From contig OY987237.1 in assembly GCA_963920705.1 (NCBI GenBank), forward strand, positions 4,804,601-4,868,600: a stretch of DNA of 64,000 nt, read 5' to 3'. Source of the stretch: Odiellus spinosus. Lineage: Eukaryota > Arthropoda > Arachnida > Opiliones > Phalangiidae. The position numbers were made by a program, and so were the translations under genes. This document shows, in pieces, positions 41,393 through 55,712 of the stretch (positions are counted from its first letter, which is position 1; each line of letters opens with the position of its first letter). A model generated the notes under the pieces. That model was not told the DNA's origin and made no database searches. It saw nothing but the letters and a program-made list of their open reading frames with translations.

Positions 41393-44300
41393 CCATCAAA
41401 TACTTCGATTCTGTCGACCAGTACCGAACTATAATGGGTAGTTCCAAGAAATTCGTGTTCAAATTCTCCGTAAGTTAAAGGATATATGTTTCCAAAGACA
41501 AAACATAATATATATTTCCTAATTTTTGACCTATAGGGATCAATGACGCCTAAGGAAGCTCGGAAGCTTAAGAAAGGCGAGTTTAGTAGCCGAATTATCT
41601 TGTCGGCGGCGAATTATATACTGCCCAATTTATCTAACGTAACGTAAGTTTGAATGACTGTTCAAATGAAAGATCATAAAGACGTCTTACCGATTACCGA
41701 TTGTAATTTTAATTCTGTCGCTTTTTAGACTTAAGTACGTATCAGATAATGTAATATCTTATCAGCTAAATCGGGCTTCTTTAACCTACATCCAAAAGAA
41801 TAAACTTTCAAGCGTATTGCATCTGTTAATTGCGGAATTAAATGTAAGATTATTATTACTTCACAGAAAGGTAATTTGAAATTACGCTTGTTTTGAAACG
41901 CTGATTAGTATCAAGAAAGGATAGAAGTTACACTAAAGGCCCGTTTACAAAAGAGCGGGAAGCTTAAGCGTAAGCCGATGCATGGAACAATAACAAGAGG
42001 AGGCATAGGTTCCAAAATCTCATTTTTGAACGATGTATGAACCTATGCCTCCTGTTGTTATTGCTCCATGCATCAGATTACGCTTCAGCTTTCCACTCTT
42101 TTGTAAATGGGCCTTATGAATTCTTTAGAGGCGCGGGTTGACCTTGTTGAACTTCGAATTGTGGGATTGTCTGGCTAACGTCATGGACGTCGATCATTAA
42201 TAATGTATATCTTTCCCCAACCCACCGTAATCTCAAATAATAATGACTCGTAGTGGCCAAGAGCTAACGAAAAATAACTCTATTGAGACAACAAAACTTC
42301 TGAGTCGGTCCTCCTTGAACCTTGGTTTTAATTTAAAAAAATAGCCTGGCTTAATTAATAAAATATAGCCCTTAGACACTGGTACAGATGTAAAAGGAAG
42401 TTAAGTATACATAATTTGTTTTGTTAATTTAAAATTGAATCGTTTTCCAGATTGTAGACACGTTTATCGTAAATGGTTACGCGAAATACGATTCGGATTT
42501 TCAAAGACATTATTGTCCTGGGTTTTTATACGAAGAACGAGTGTTCGTGACTGGAATTGACCCATCGAAAAACGTGGATAGCAAGAGATTTTCTCTGGGA
42601 GGAGTAGACGAATCAGTTTGGAATATTACCCTAATGTTTGTCGCGCTTTTGTCCATGTTGTCCCTACTGTTCAAACGATTCATCAAAATCCGGAAGTCTT
42701 GTCTGTTTCTAGAATACGTTTGGTTTTACGCTTCATACATTCTACAGAACTGTTAAGTATTCGAGGATCTCAATTATGGCGATCCTTTACTATTAAACGA
42801 ATAATACATTTTCAGCTTCAAAAATGGTTTTCAGTCGATTGTCGACGAAATTCCTTTTGGCTGGATGGTTTTTGGGGATATCCGTATTAATGAGATCTTA
42901 TTCCGGAAATCTGAAAAGTATCTTGACAACTTCGAAGCACGTCAGAATCAACACTATCGAAGATTTGATTAACAGCGAAGGAACTACTATGTTGTTGAGA
43001 AATGGAACAAATTTTCAGAAATTCCTGGAGCGAAAAGTAAGATAAAGAATAACTCTCAACTGAATACGGAAGATAGTTTTAATTAATTTTTTGAAACTGT
43101 GTGCTAAGTTATAATTTATTTTTAAAAATTTAGAGACTTGAAATTTTAATTCCCGGGATATTTCTCCTTCCCAGCCCCTTTCGGATGGTGATCTATGGAC
43201 AAATTATACACAGAGACACCTCTCTGTTTGTTAGCATTATCTACGCTCATAACAGCGGTTTCGTCATCCCTCTCAGGCCTAGCTTCAACCCCACTGACCG
43301 ACTCTTACTTCCGGTTTATTGACTCACATGAGCGGAGAAAAGGAGGATGGACGGCAGCCATGTTAGCATCAAATATATCATTCATATACTTTGAATCTCA
43401 ACGGCGGAGAGGTGTCCCTTTTTATAATTTTTCCAGGATGTCATCAGGGCCGTTACCTGCCCAATATATTTCTAGATTTTACGTAGGGCCAAGCAAATTT
43501 TAGGAAGGGCTGTACCTACCCTCTCCAAACGAGCACCAGGCTACCAGCCGAAAATATTTGGTACGGCCAAGAATTGGTAGGGCTGTGCGTACTCTTGCAC
43601 CACTTATGACGACCTTGACTAACATTTCAGAACCATACCTCGGACCATGGATTATTACTAATTCAGATCATTTATTAACTGTCAGGTTAATTTTTTTCCA
43701 GTTGCGTGAGAACGATTTGGTTGTAGCGAAGCTTCTTGACAGAATGATGCCGTTGACGAATGATTTAGCAAATTCTCCGAAAATTTTCCGCGTTTTCCGG
43801 AATGGTACTAGCAAGTACGCCTTCGTATACGGCACTAACGAATTAAAAGCGTTGTTCAATAATGACATAGACAAAAAACATGGAAAGTGGCTCGATCGTA
43901 AGGGGTTAAAAGTCTACTTGGGAAAAACGGTTTACGATTCTTATTTCTCGAGTTTTGGTTTTTCTAAAAAACTGCCCAAAAGAATTCTGGAAAATGTGGA
44001 TTATCTGTGAGTTTAAAAATACTTAAAACACTTCTAAAGAGAATATGATCCCTTAGATTTCTCGCGTCCCCGTAATGTTCAAATATTTGTCATCTCTTTC
44101 TTCTTAACTGGCACTCTTAGTTATCATCATCATAATTATCTCTAAATTTATGGGGATATTCCTTAATTATAAGTATAATTTATATTTCCTTTAACGTAAG
44201 TTACGACGAAGTCAAAGATGGCGTCAGCTCGAGCACGTGTACTTATATTGTATGAGAGTGAATGATCGATAAGATATTACAAAAAAATGGTTTTCATTAT

Positions 44301-44819
44301 TTGCCGGCAAATATGCCCTCGCTTCTTAATTGAATCGACTGGATTAATGTAATGTTCAATGAAGGACTAGAAAGGCTAGACTCTTATCATAAAAGTTAAT
44401 TACATCAAGTCTTGAGTTTACGCTATCTTTATTCTATCCCCAGGTCAAGCCAAATTCACACTGACTAATTTTAAGTCAGTGTGCATCCAGCTTTAAAGTT
44501 TGAACGGTTATATGTTGATGGTGTTTTCAGAAGCAGCAGATACGTGGAAACTGCGCAATCAGTGCGAGCGACTCGAGAAAGGGAATGGAAATTCCGTAAT
44601 TACGTGGCGATTGATAAAGATACTTCAGTTCATACCCCTAAATCTATGAGTGTTGTCGAATTATCTGATATTTTTAACATTTTTATTTATGGCAACGCTC
44701 TCGCTTCAATAATACTGTTGGCGGAAATATTGTTGGTTGTAAAAAAAACATGTAGGAAAAAGAAACTTCGACATCATCGGCTCATCGCTCCCCAAAAACA
44801 AACAAGCTTCATTCATTAG
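41393..44819 (+). CDS. Divergent ionotropic receptor (IR family), seven exons, N-terminus missing
   Basis: Exons 41393-41469, 41537-41643, 41729-41843, 42451-42751, 42816-43036, 43702-44006 and 44531-44819 join in phase to ~471 residues. The first begins after acceptor GTTTTAG with one base owed, so at least one exon lies upstream. The order fits an IR: ligand-binding S1 half, TM1 (WNITLMFVALLSMLSLLF), pore segment (FLEYVWFYASYILQN), TM2 ending SYSGNLKSILTT (the counterpart of SYTANL in glutamate receptors), S2 half (INTIEDLINS, then LRENDLVVAKLLDR) and TM3 near the C-terminus (DIFNIFIYGNALASIILLAE). IRs are ligand-gated cation channels used in smell and taste. It looks like a fast-evolving, divergent IR; I cannot name an orthologue. 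No stop or frameshift was seen, but the 42751 donor is GTTAAG. Confidence 0.75.
41936..42115. mobile_element. Palindromic MITE in IR intron 3
   Basis: AAGGCCCGTTTACAAAAGAG (41936) is mirrored by CTCTTTTGTAAATGGGCCTT (right edge 42115), and the arms extend inward through GATGCATGGAACAATAACAA almost to the centre. The GGGCC termini resemble PIF/Harbinger MITEs; the flanking triplets (TAA / TAT) do not match exactly. Confidence 0.75.
43197..43434. mobile_element. MITE-like element in IR intron 5
   Basis: GGACAAATTATACACAGAGA and CACCTCTCTG at the left pair imperfectly with CGGAGAGGTG and TCCCTTTTTATAATTTTTCC at the right. The ORF at 43195-43503 lies on this element and is not part of the receptor. 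Confidence 0.55.
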
Positions 44820-44834
44820 TCTTTTTAAACTATG

Positions 44835-44840
44835 AATAAA
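44835..44840 (+). terminator. IR polyadenylation signal
   Basis: AATAAA starts 16 bp after the IR stop codon, so the 3' UTR would be very short. Confidence 0.5.
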
Positions 44841-47469
44841 TATGAACGATTAAACACTAAACTTGTGCATAGAAAACGAATATTATAATTTAACAAACTA
44901 AATCGTAAGAAATTAATTTAGGCTTTGTAGTTGTTGTAAAACATTTAATAAAGATCTATAACTGTGAGTATTTTTTCTCCTGTTATTAGGCAAGAGGCTA
45001 AAGAGTAAATTTGGCATAATTTTAGTCATGGCTATGCAAATTTCATACTCAATGACCGCCTCCATAAACCAAGAAAAAAAGGGATGATGATGGCAAAAGT
45101 TTATAAATTGTTCCTTACAAGTTAGTAACGAAGCTCGAGCCGGCGCGAGATGAAACAATTATCTACTACCCCTGTTACGCTTCCGTGATTTTGGGCTCTT
45201 ACCAGATGTTTTGAGCAGAGAAGGCGGCCATTGGCGCAAAGAAGCTTGGGGAGTATAGGGGTGCAATATATCCCCTAAAATCTTTGAAGAGAGCCAAAAT
45301 GAGGGGCACCAAAAGCCAATCAATGCCAATTGGTTCCAAAATCAAATTTATGCTGTATAACCCCAAATCAAAAACGTTCCTAAGAAGATAGCTGCTATAT
45401 TATCTTCATTCTCTACTCCAGAATTTCTCCAGAAACTTGCTCTTTGTGTTTCAATATTTATGGCAACTCCAGCCGTTTGGGTGTCTTCTAGAGTATAAAT
45501 TAAGTTACATTAGAATGCCTTACTTATTTCTCTGAAATATGTTATTCATTCAATAATGATAATTGTATGCTTTTTTTAAATCTTGCACCTGCAAAGTTTT
45601 ATTACCTTTTCAGCAACATGTATGTATGAACAATAGCCTTTTATTTTTATTTTTTTTTTTTAACGCCACATTCCAAAACAGGCACAAATTATGAATATTT
45701 GTCCTTCCATATCTGGCACTTATTTTTACCCCCACGCGAAGGAGTAACGTTTTAAAAAAACAAGAGGATAATCCTTTACATTGTTAGGAATGTTTTCTTT
45801 TTCATTTAAATGCAAAACTAAATTTTTTTATTTCTCAGTTTTTTTCTCTTTTTTTTTGTATTTAATTAACATAAAAACAACTCGGATTTATTAAACAGAT
45901 CTTTGAAAAGAAAAATGAACACAATATGTGGCGGGTCAACATTATGCCGTTTAATTTTGATTTAAAAAAGGGCTTTTTATTTAATTTTAAATTTAAAACC
46001 GCAAAATATTTTAATATTAAAGATTTGCAATTTCGTTTTATTAGTAATAGGATTATTTTCCAAATATTTTCAAAATTAATCGGCATTTAATTAAATAATC
46101 GGGGAATTAGGGTTATTAAACTGTAATTAACGTTAGAAGATTAATTTAAATTAATATTTCTGTTAAAAACGCCAACTCGCGTTAACTGTAATTTAAAATA
46201 ATCTTACAAATAGTACATTATTTTCAAACTTAATCAGATTTAAAAATTTTCAATTACGTTTTTGATTGATTTATAATTTAAAGTTATTTTTTTTAATTCA
46301 AATTAAGATCCCAATAATAATTAATATATATTTTTTAAATGCAGTAGTATTTGTAAGATTGTTTTGTCAATCTCTTCAAAACACCTTCGCTTTAGAATAA
46401 TATTTTTTTTCACATTTAAGGAAGATTTAATTTTTTTACGGCAGTTTTATCAGCATTTCAATTAAAGAAATATCTATGAAATTATTATCTTAATTCAATT
46501 ATTTGCTTTACAGTCAAGGTTAGCTCATGGTTAATAAAAATTGTGGTTGAAAATGAGGTTTCTTGAATTATATATTCATTTCAATTGAAGCCACTATAAT
46601 CTTGATTTTTGAAACTTTGGATACAATCTTATCGTCGAAACTATAAAAAATGTTTAAGAATTAGTTCAACTGAACCATTTTAAATATATTTTTAATGTCA
46701 CTGCTTCGTTAAAAAGCTAATTTTAAGTTTATATATTTGGATTTAATATTGTTCTTGTTATTTTAATGTAGCTAATCTTTGAGTAAGATAAGAGTACCCA
46801 TCAGGAATGAAAATGGGCCAATTTGTTTGGGTGTTTGTGGGCATTTCTTTATATTTATCTTTAACATTTTGATACCTTCTTATTTATTAGTTATTGTTCG
46901 TTTTTTATTAGCTACTCAGCAGCAAACAAAATATTAAGCGTGGCATAATCTACTAGCTTGAAATGCAGAGCTGGATTAAAACTTTTATGCAAAGTAGGCA
47001 GCTGCCTACATGCCAGGAGGTTTTTGTTAGGCTTCGGAAAATATGTTGAAATGGATCCCCAATTGCGCAAGTCCCGCAGTTCCAAAATTTACTTCTGTCG
47101 ATATTAAAATCTTGCTCAATCGGTGTAATGTTGACGTCACTAAACGTTTTAAAATTTATGCAAGTTCCCCCCTCTTCGTGAACCAGTCCATCCTGAGATC
47201 CATTAACATTCCTAATTTGTACTTCTATCTTTTCTTGATAATAATGATTTACATACCGGCCTCTTGAAATTTATGTATTGATAATAAGCTCATTGAGTGA
47301 CGTCAAATGCAAACTCGCATTCTAAAGCTATTTATTTTTCTGAATAATTAAATTCTGGGTTTATTTTCGTTACCATTTATTAGGGATTCAACCATAACTA
47401 TTCATTAACCATGTTTAACCATATTTAAGTCGGCTCCCACCCATCTGGAATATTTTAAGTATTTTTCTA
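44841..47469. other. Intergenic stretch between convergent IR and KLF genes
   Basis: AT-rich with no supported gene. The ORF 44913-45158 (-) and others here are short and without recognisable domains. Confidence 0.45.
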
Positions 47470-48370
47470 AAGCATTTTTATTCATGTTTTTTTTTTTCTT
47501 AAGTGGCTTTAATTTTTTCATTGTTATTTAATTAATTTAGTTTTAAATAGTTTTTTGCCTTATTAATTAATTTTCATTTTAGAAAATCTTTTTTTTTTGA
47601 AAATTTCTAGCGATTGTTTTATTTGGTTCATTAATTGACATAATTTTTTTTTTAATTATGCATTTCGTTTGGTGGGTCATTTTGATATTGCCAAAAGCAA
47701 AAAATTAAGGTTTTGGTTATTTTATTTTTATTTTATTTTCCAATAAATTTAGTATTTCTCACTAATGCCCAGTAAACAAAAAAGCAAGATTTTTTATTTT
47801 TTGTTAATTTTTTGTGTCAATTTTTTTTTTAATTTTTTTTTTTCTTTTTTTTTTTATTTCTATATACAAAAATTTCAGCACAAACCTCCCAAAACGTTTT
47901 TAGGAGCTCTGAAGAATAAATCTTTTAATAAGTTTTTATTTTCATTCTCTTATAAGTTTTTTTTTTTTTTTTGCGAGCTATACTTAGAAGCTAATTTTTT
48001 TTTTTTTTTACCATTTTTATTTTTTTTTATTTTTTTTTTAATTAATTGTCCGCTTAAAAATAAAAGTTTTATTTTTTTTTATTATTCATTTTATCCACGA
48101 CTGGCATTTTTAAGTTCGACTAGCAATATTACCGCGTGACAGAGCGCGCTATATATTGGGTTTTTTTGTTGGTTTTTTTTTTGTTTTTTTTTTTTAATTT
48201 TTAATTTAGCGTGAAAAATTCGCGCAACAAAAATGTCTGTTTCGGAACTCGCGTGTGAAATTTCACAAAATTTATTTTGTTCAATTTGAAAAAAGTTTTT
48301 TTTTGTTTTTTTTTTCGAGTGTGCTATTAAGTTTTTTTTTTTTTTTTTTTTTTTTTTAGTTCATAATTCG
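47470..48370. repeat. T-tract-rich region
   Basis: About 900 bp dominated by runs of 8 to more than 20 T on the plus strand, the longest near 48330-48357. The 124-codon ORF here (mostly F, L, K) is a product of the T-runs. Relative to the minus-strand KLF gene this is A-rich downstream DNA. Confidence 0.8.
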
Positions 48371-49059
48371 CACCGTGCAAGTTGTCACTTCAGCGTTGAG
48401 GATCACTATTGAACCATGTGTGTATTTGATTTTTTTTTGTGAGAATTGGAGGTTTATCTACCAGGATATCGCTGTCGGTAAGTTATTAACAGCTAATTAA
48501 AAGGCTTTAGGTGAACATAACGCATTATCTTTTGAAACCAAATTCACCGGTAATTAAACAAGATTGTCCCAAAATGCCTTCTTAGTTCAAACTAGAAAAT
48601 CTATTTATTGATTAGAAATGACCTCTATGGATCTTAAATTGATACATTTAGTTATATTTCAAGTCAACTAACAGATAATCCACATTTTCACTCGACACAT
48701 CCACTTGATGGTCAAGAAACAGACCCCAGCTAGCGTGGACTAAGCTTGTTTTTAAATCAATTTAAATTACCCGCTAAGGTTGTCTGTGACGTAGAAAACT
48801 GGTTTTATTAACGATATCCTGGTTGAGGGTAAGTTTCCGACCTCACGGTTCTCTTAAAAGGCTCTGGTAAGTGATAGTACCTTCGAAAGGCAATTAAAGA
48901 CATCGAAAACAACGAAACCCGGCAGCGATTTGACTTTTTTTTGTTATAGCTGGAACTTCACGCGACCTGAGAAGGCGCTAGTGTCTGTTTTTTTATATTT
49001 AATTTTTTTCCTCGGCTCTATACGAAAATGTTTAGCGTGGCTGTCGATGGCGCGACGTT
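48371..49059. other. 3' flank of the KLF gene
   Basis: Probably 3' UTR of the minus-strand gene. CCAGGATATCG (48461) and its complement CGATATCCTGG (48812), each close to a GGTAAGTT, suggest an old inverted duplication. Confidence 0.35.
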
Positions 49060-50217
<1,158 letters not shown>

Positions 50218-52319
50218 CTAAAAACAGAAAAAAAAAAAAGCGTTAGACTCGCTCTTAACAATTTCACATACAAAAATAATCGGACACGAAAGAGTTAAGT
50301 CAAAGGTCTTTGAGAACCTAATCATGTTACGAACGTCAAAAGTAAAACTCAATTGACAACGCTATTTGGAATCATCCATTGATCGGTTCAACCATAAACC
50401 TTCGATGCCATATATAGATAACTCGATAAATCGACCCAAGAAGTTAATTTTGACTCGTAAAATCCTCGCTAGACGGCAGAAGCTTCGTCTTAATCAGGCC
50501 CTGAGGGTATCCCTTTAAAATCCATTCCAACGGGGCTATCTTTGGAACATAATAGCCATGTAAGTGTATTGGTAAGACTGCCGCTATGGCCGAAAAAAAA
50601 GGGCAAGCCGATCGATAGAGCGGCAGCTGTTTAAAATGAATAGCTACGACTTAATACAATATATCCATTTTTTTTTATTTATGTTCTAGAAGAAAGTCTA
50701 TAATTTAGAGAGAGTTACGAGAATCAACTTCTTTCTTAATATTATTCTCCTTTCCCTATACTTAAAACATGGATAATTCCATAAATGTAAATATAATTAG
50801 ATTCAATCAGAGAACTATATTCTACGGAGCTTTTCTAACATAATTTATCTATCAAATTCTTGATTCAGTATACCATTTGATATCTATATGGGAAATAAAG
50901 GAAGAATAGCTTTGTTAACGCTGAAAATACGAATTTTATCGGTCTACATTCTCTACCAAAAGCGAGGAATAATTTATTCGTTTAACTTTATGTACAAACA
51001 ATCAAATTTCCATTGAACGTATACCATAACGACCTTATATTGGTATGTAATAAAAGGCTTGTACAGGAGAAAACTTTGAGTTTAGCAAAATAGAAACAAT
51101 ATATAAAAGGAAAGACTAAATGGGGAATAGGCAACGTAAACTTGGTCATAAAATAAATTGCTTGGATTGTGGAGATATAAAGTTTCATCTGGGGAAAAAT
51201 CTATTTTAGAGGAGATCCTTAACTCCTGGTCATTGTTACCTGACATTGGAATAAGGGGAATAGAAAGGTTTACTACCCTTGGGCTATTGTCTTAGGTGAT
51301 AGTGACTTTAAAAGAGTGGAGAAACCTTGAGCTTCAACGAAAATAAAAGATAGGGAAGAGGTATAGAGATAATCCTGCAACAAAATCGTACGTTTACTTT
51401 CGGAACCTTTTTTTTTTGGGGGGTTTCATAAAACAGACTGTACTGAGAATGAAGGCGTTGTAGGTGCTTTTTTAAGTAGAATAAATATACTTGTTTCTGC
51501 CTTTTGAGGTGGTTGTCTCTTAAGATGAAAATTAAAGGAAAGGATCTTTTTTGAAAGAACCTAACTGTTAGAGTAACTTGAAACTAACGGACTCTAAATG
51601 ATTTGATACAATTTAGTTCTAAACTTGATAGATTATCAGCCCAGGAAATGGATATGATGTGTCATTAAAGGTGCCTTTTATCTCTATTTAAACAATTCAA
51701 AGTAGTAAATAATCATAAATTATGTCTATATAAATTTTTGTTTCTAAAGATATAACGAAACGTTAAATGTAGAATGAAACAAATTGAAAGTCTGGAGAGA
51801 TTCATTACAATTATCGAAACCAAAAGGCTCTAGAAAAGAAACTCAAACCATCCCGTTCATCAGGGTTATACCAAAGTCTTTAGAAATGTGGAAGTCACCC
51901 CGTACCCCAGGCCCATTGACCAATATTACGAAATCCCAAAAAAATATGGGCAATTGCCCCTACTTTTCATTTCATCATACCTTTAATTCAAAATGTTAAA
52001 AACCTTGTGGAGACCTATATTTTAAATTGATAAAAATTTGTCAGAGTCACGGAGTAAATTTCCAATCTAGACCACCCGTATATACCAAACTCAGGCCCTG
52101 AATCCCTTTCGTGTTCTGTTGAAATACAGAATTCCCTGACGTTTATTATTTTTGACAGATGATATCGAGTGGACCAAAAAGGAGAACGACCCATTAGCGG
52201 TTGACTTTTAACGATATTAAATAAACTTTAATTAGCGCGAAGAGCTTTCCGATAAATTCTCTCTCGCTTAGAATCTAGAGAGGAGATTACGAAAGATACA
52301 TTTTTAAAATTCCTTCCTA
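50218..52319. other. Intron or upstream region of the KLF gene
   Basis: A clear acceptor (TTTCTGTTTTTAG) precedes the exon at 50217. No first exon encoding a KLF6/7-type N-terminus was found here. Otherwise AT-rich DNA. Confidence 0.4.
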
Positions 52320-52945
52320 TTAAAGGGACAGTAAAACAAAATAAGTTCAAACCAGAGTCACTTTAAACCACCCTCAAATATCTTTACAATTTGAGTTAGC
52401 GGAGATTTAAATTATGAATCCAAGAGAAATTATTCCATTTTTTTTTTTTTTCCTTTTCACGCACCCTTTAACGTTTTATCCTTTATTAATCAAAACGGCG
52501 GCTCCTTAGGGGAATCAAAACCACGATTCACGATATTAAATGGGGCCCCGCTTTGTTTCCCAACAAATTTCGAAGTTGTTCAATCAATTTCAGTTAAATA
52601 GGCTATTCCCAAACTAAAGACTAAAGACCATGGGGTCGCTTCGTAAGAAACGCCGTCATTAATCATAGACCGGTATAAACCAGATTGTCCTAAATTTCGA
52701 CTAAAGACATTTTTAATAACGTGCACGTTGACTCTAAAGGGATATTAAAATTGATTATAACTCCAAATAAACATTCTCCAATATTATTACAAAAAAAATA
52801 AAATAAAAATAAATTAAAATAAAATTAGAAGCGGATAATTTTTTTAATTTATTTTGAGCCCATTTCTATTAAACAGATATTTTTCAATATTTTGATATCA
52901 AAAAATTTCATCATACAGAATCGAAACCATTTCACTATCCCTTTA
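52320..52945. mobile_element. TTAA-type element
   Basis: Left end TTAAAGGGACAGTAAAACAA, right end CGAAACCATTTCACTATCCC plus TTTA. Same short terminal pattern as the elements at 28153 and 32816. Confidence 0.45.
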
Positions 52946-53957
52946 TCACCAAATATTTTAATTGAAAGTTTCAGTATCTCTTTATGAGTTCGCGTGTTCA
53001 TGCTACATTGATGGTGCCCATAAACACCTCCAAAGGTTTACCATAAAGGATGTTTTTGGCTAAAAATCATAGTAACATCACGTATTTGAAACGTAAATCA
53101 CCACCCCTCGCGAATATCCTTGTGTTTATCATCGAGATTTTGTAGATTTTAATGCTAGCGTGAAGAAATATTTCTACCGGTTTTTAGTGTGTTTAATTAT
53201 TACTCTTAAAAATTCGTGAACACGAAAGTGTCTGCCCGTCGGGTGAATCAAGTTTTTTTTACACCCAGAAACGTTTTCTCAGCCACGACAGTTAATTATA
53301 ATTTTATTAAAGGAATTTCTATGCCGTTCAAAAATTAATTCCTTGTAGCGTTTCATTAGGCGCTGCTTTAGAAAGAGCAAAATAGATAGCAAACATCGTT
53401 AAAATTTGAAGGACACAGGTTTTTTTAAATATTCAGAGAAAATTACCAACGCAAAGGCTTGTATTTAAACTTAAAATAAGCTAATATTGTTTGACGAACG
53501 TAAAGGCTTATATTTGAACTCAAAAAAGTTTAAAATTGTCACTCCAAAAATGGTGTAACCATGTTATTTAGCGTTTACTTGCGTTTTATTGAAATAAAAA
53601 CACTTTTGAATTTGGCGGTTAAGTGTTAGAGTGCTCCCGCGACCGGAACACTATCTCAGTCACTTCCGCCGACCTTCAGAAGTTCAGACAGTTTTTTTTT
53701 TTTTTTTTGCGTTGTCAAATGTCGGGTCGATTGGAATTGATTTAACGTCGAATTAAAAGTGTATTACAGGTTTAAAAGTGAAAATAATGATTATATATTG
53801 TAAATTAGTTTGAATAATATTCGTGGAAACAAACCAAACCGAAAACTTTGGCAAAATATTTTTTGGTAACATTATGGTTTTGCCGCGTTTTTTCCTTAGG
53901 GGTTAGGCTTAACATAATGACAGTATTAAAGTTGTGGATCTTCAATTAAACCACAAA
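52946..53957. other. Non-coding stretch
   Basis: No gene. A GC-richer segment at about 53630-53690 (CGACCGGAACACTATCTCAG, CACTTCCGCCGACC) followed by a T-run could be a promoter or an element remnant. Confidence 0.35.
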
Positions 53958-54305
53958 GAACTAATTGCAACTAATGAACACTAATTAAATCATCAAGTGG
54001 ACACCAATTAAAACAATTGTATCCTAATTATAACCAGTGGATATTAATTAAAACTATTGCTACAAAAGTATGAACAGGCCAAGATTCTGTATCATTGAAC
54101 ATTACCAACTTGGGGTTTGAGCTAAACAATGAACTAATTGCAACTGATGAACACTAATTAATATCATCAAGTGGACACCAATTAAAACAACTGTACCTTA
54201 ATTATAACAAGTGGATACTAATTCAAACTACTGGTACAAAGTATGAACAGGCCAAGATTCTGTATGATTGAGCATTACCAACTTGGGGACTGCGCTAAAC
54301 CGGTG
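53958..54305. repeat. ~173-bp tandem duplication
   Basis: CTAATTGCAACTRATGAACA recurs at 53961 and 54134; both units continue through ATCATCAAGTGGACACCAAT to TATGAACAGGCCAAGATTCT and TACCAACTTGGGG. Confidence 0.85.
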
Positions 54306-54711
54306 AGTACCAAAATAGATTTACTTTTATAACTTTGATGGTTAGTTATTGAACTTTAATCAATTGGGTAACAAAACGAGGGACAACCATTGCTTCTTGA
54401 CAATGAATAAGGTAAAATTTGGTATTTTAGACTGCTATAAGTAGTATCTACGGATCTAATTTTAAAAAACATGGGAAAAATAGCCTTATAATCTGTTTAG
54501 GACATAATTCAACTCAACCCCAGACTTCCAGTGCATAATTATTAAAGCCTTCTTGTACATGTACAAGTTAAGAAATACTCCGGTTGGTTAACTGCGACAA
54601 ATCTATAAAATCATTGTTTAAAAATTGAACGCTTGGTCTTCTGAGCTATTAAGTACACAGAATCTCTAAATGACTTGGGAATGTCATTTCAATGACAAGA
54701 AATATCTAAAA

Positions 54712-55340
54712 ACTGATTTGAAATCTCTGAATACTGAGGACTGACTTGAATTCAGAGAATACTGATGACTGACTTGGAATCTCTGAATACTGAGGACTGA
54801 CTTGAATTCTGACAATGCTGAGGACTGACTTGAATTCAGAGAATACTGATGACTGACTTGGAATCTGTGAATACTGATGACTGACTTGAAATCTGTGAAT
54901 ACTGATGACTGACTTGAAATCTGTGAATACTGATGACTGACTTAAAATCTGTTAATACTAAGGACTGACTTGAAATCTGTTAATACTAAGGACTGACTTG
55001 AAATATGTGAATACTGAGGACTGACTTGAAACCTGTGAATACTGAGGACTAACTTGAAATCTGTGAATACTGAGGACTGATTTGAAATCTGTGTATACAG
55101 AGGTTGACTTGAATTCAGAGAATACTGATGGCTGACTTGGAATCTGTGAATGCTGATGACTGACTTGGAATCTGTGAATACTAAGGACTGACTTGAAACC
55201 TGTGAATACTGAGGACTGACTTTAAATCTGTGAATACTGAGGTTGACTTGAATCTGTGAGTACTGAAGACTGACTTGAAATCTCTGAATACTGATGACTG
55301 AAAATCTCTGAATATGGATGACTTAAAATTTTCGAATACG
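54712..55340. repeat. ~27-bp minisatellite, about 22 copies
   Basis: Units follow ATCTGTGAATACTGAKGACT then GACTTGAA with substitutions and single-base length changes. The copies decay towards the right edge into longer units with ATGGCATGAAATGAAACTGA (55440-55600). Confidence 0.9.
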
Positions 55341-55712
55341 GATTATTTAAAATCTTTGAATACAGATGACATCTCAATGACAGAAAAACTTTAAGCTGAT
55401 GTAGTGAATTATTAAGTACCGATGACGTATGAAATGATAAAATTATTTTCCAAATTCTGATGGCATGAAATGAAACTGATCATCCCTGAAAACTACAGAA
55501 ATTTTAGTTCAATGAATACTGATGGCATGAAATGAAACTGATGACATCTGAATAACATGAAATCTCTGCAAACTACGGTAATTTTATCTCAGTGAATACT
55601 GATGGTCCTTTTCCCTCTGATTCTAAACCACCTAAATTCTTTTAAGATATTAAGTTTGGGCTAAAATCATAACTAATTAAATTCTTGATACCTTACCAAT
55701 ATAACCTAATAT

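Noticed and set aside
43195-43503. 102-codon ORF between IR exons
   Set aside because: It sits on an inverted-repeat element inside the intron, and the flanking IR exons join in phase without it.
47765-48139. 124-codon Phe/Leu-rich ORF
   Set aside because: Produced by T-runs; no membrane-protein pattern beyond composition.
54712-55340. CRISPR-like array
   Set aside because: Units are contiguous tandem copies without unique spacers, in a eukaryotic genome; it is a minisatellite.
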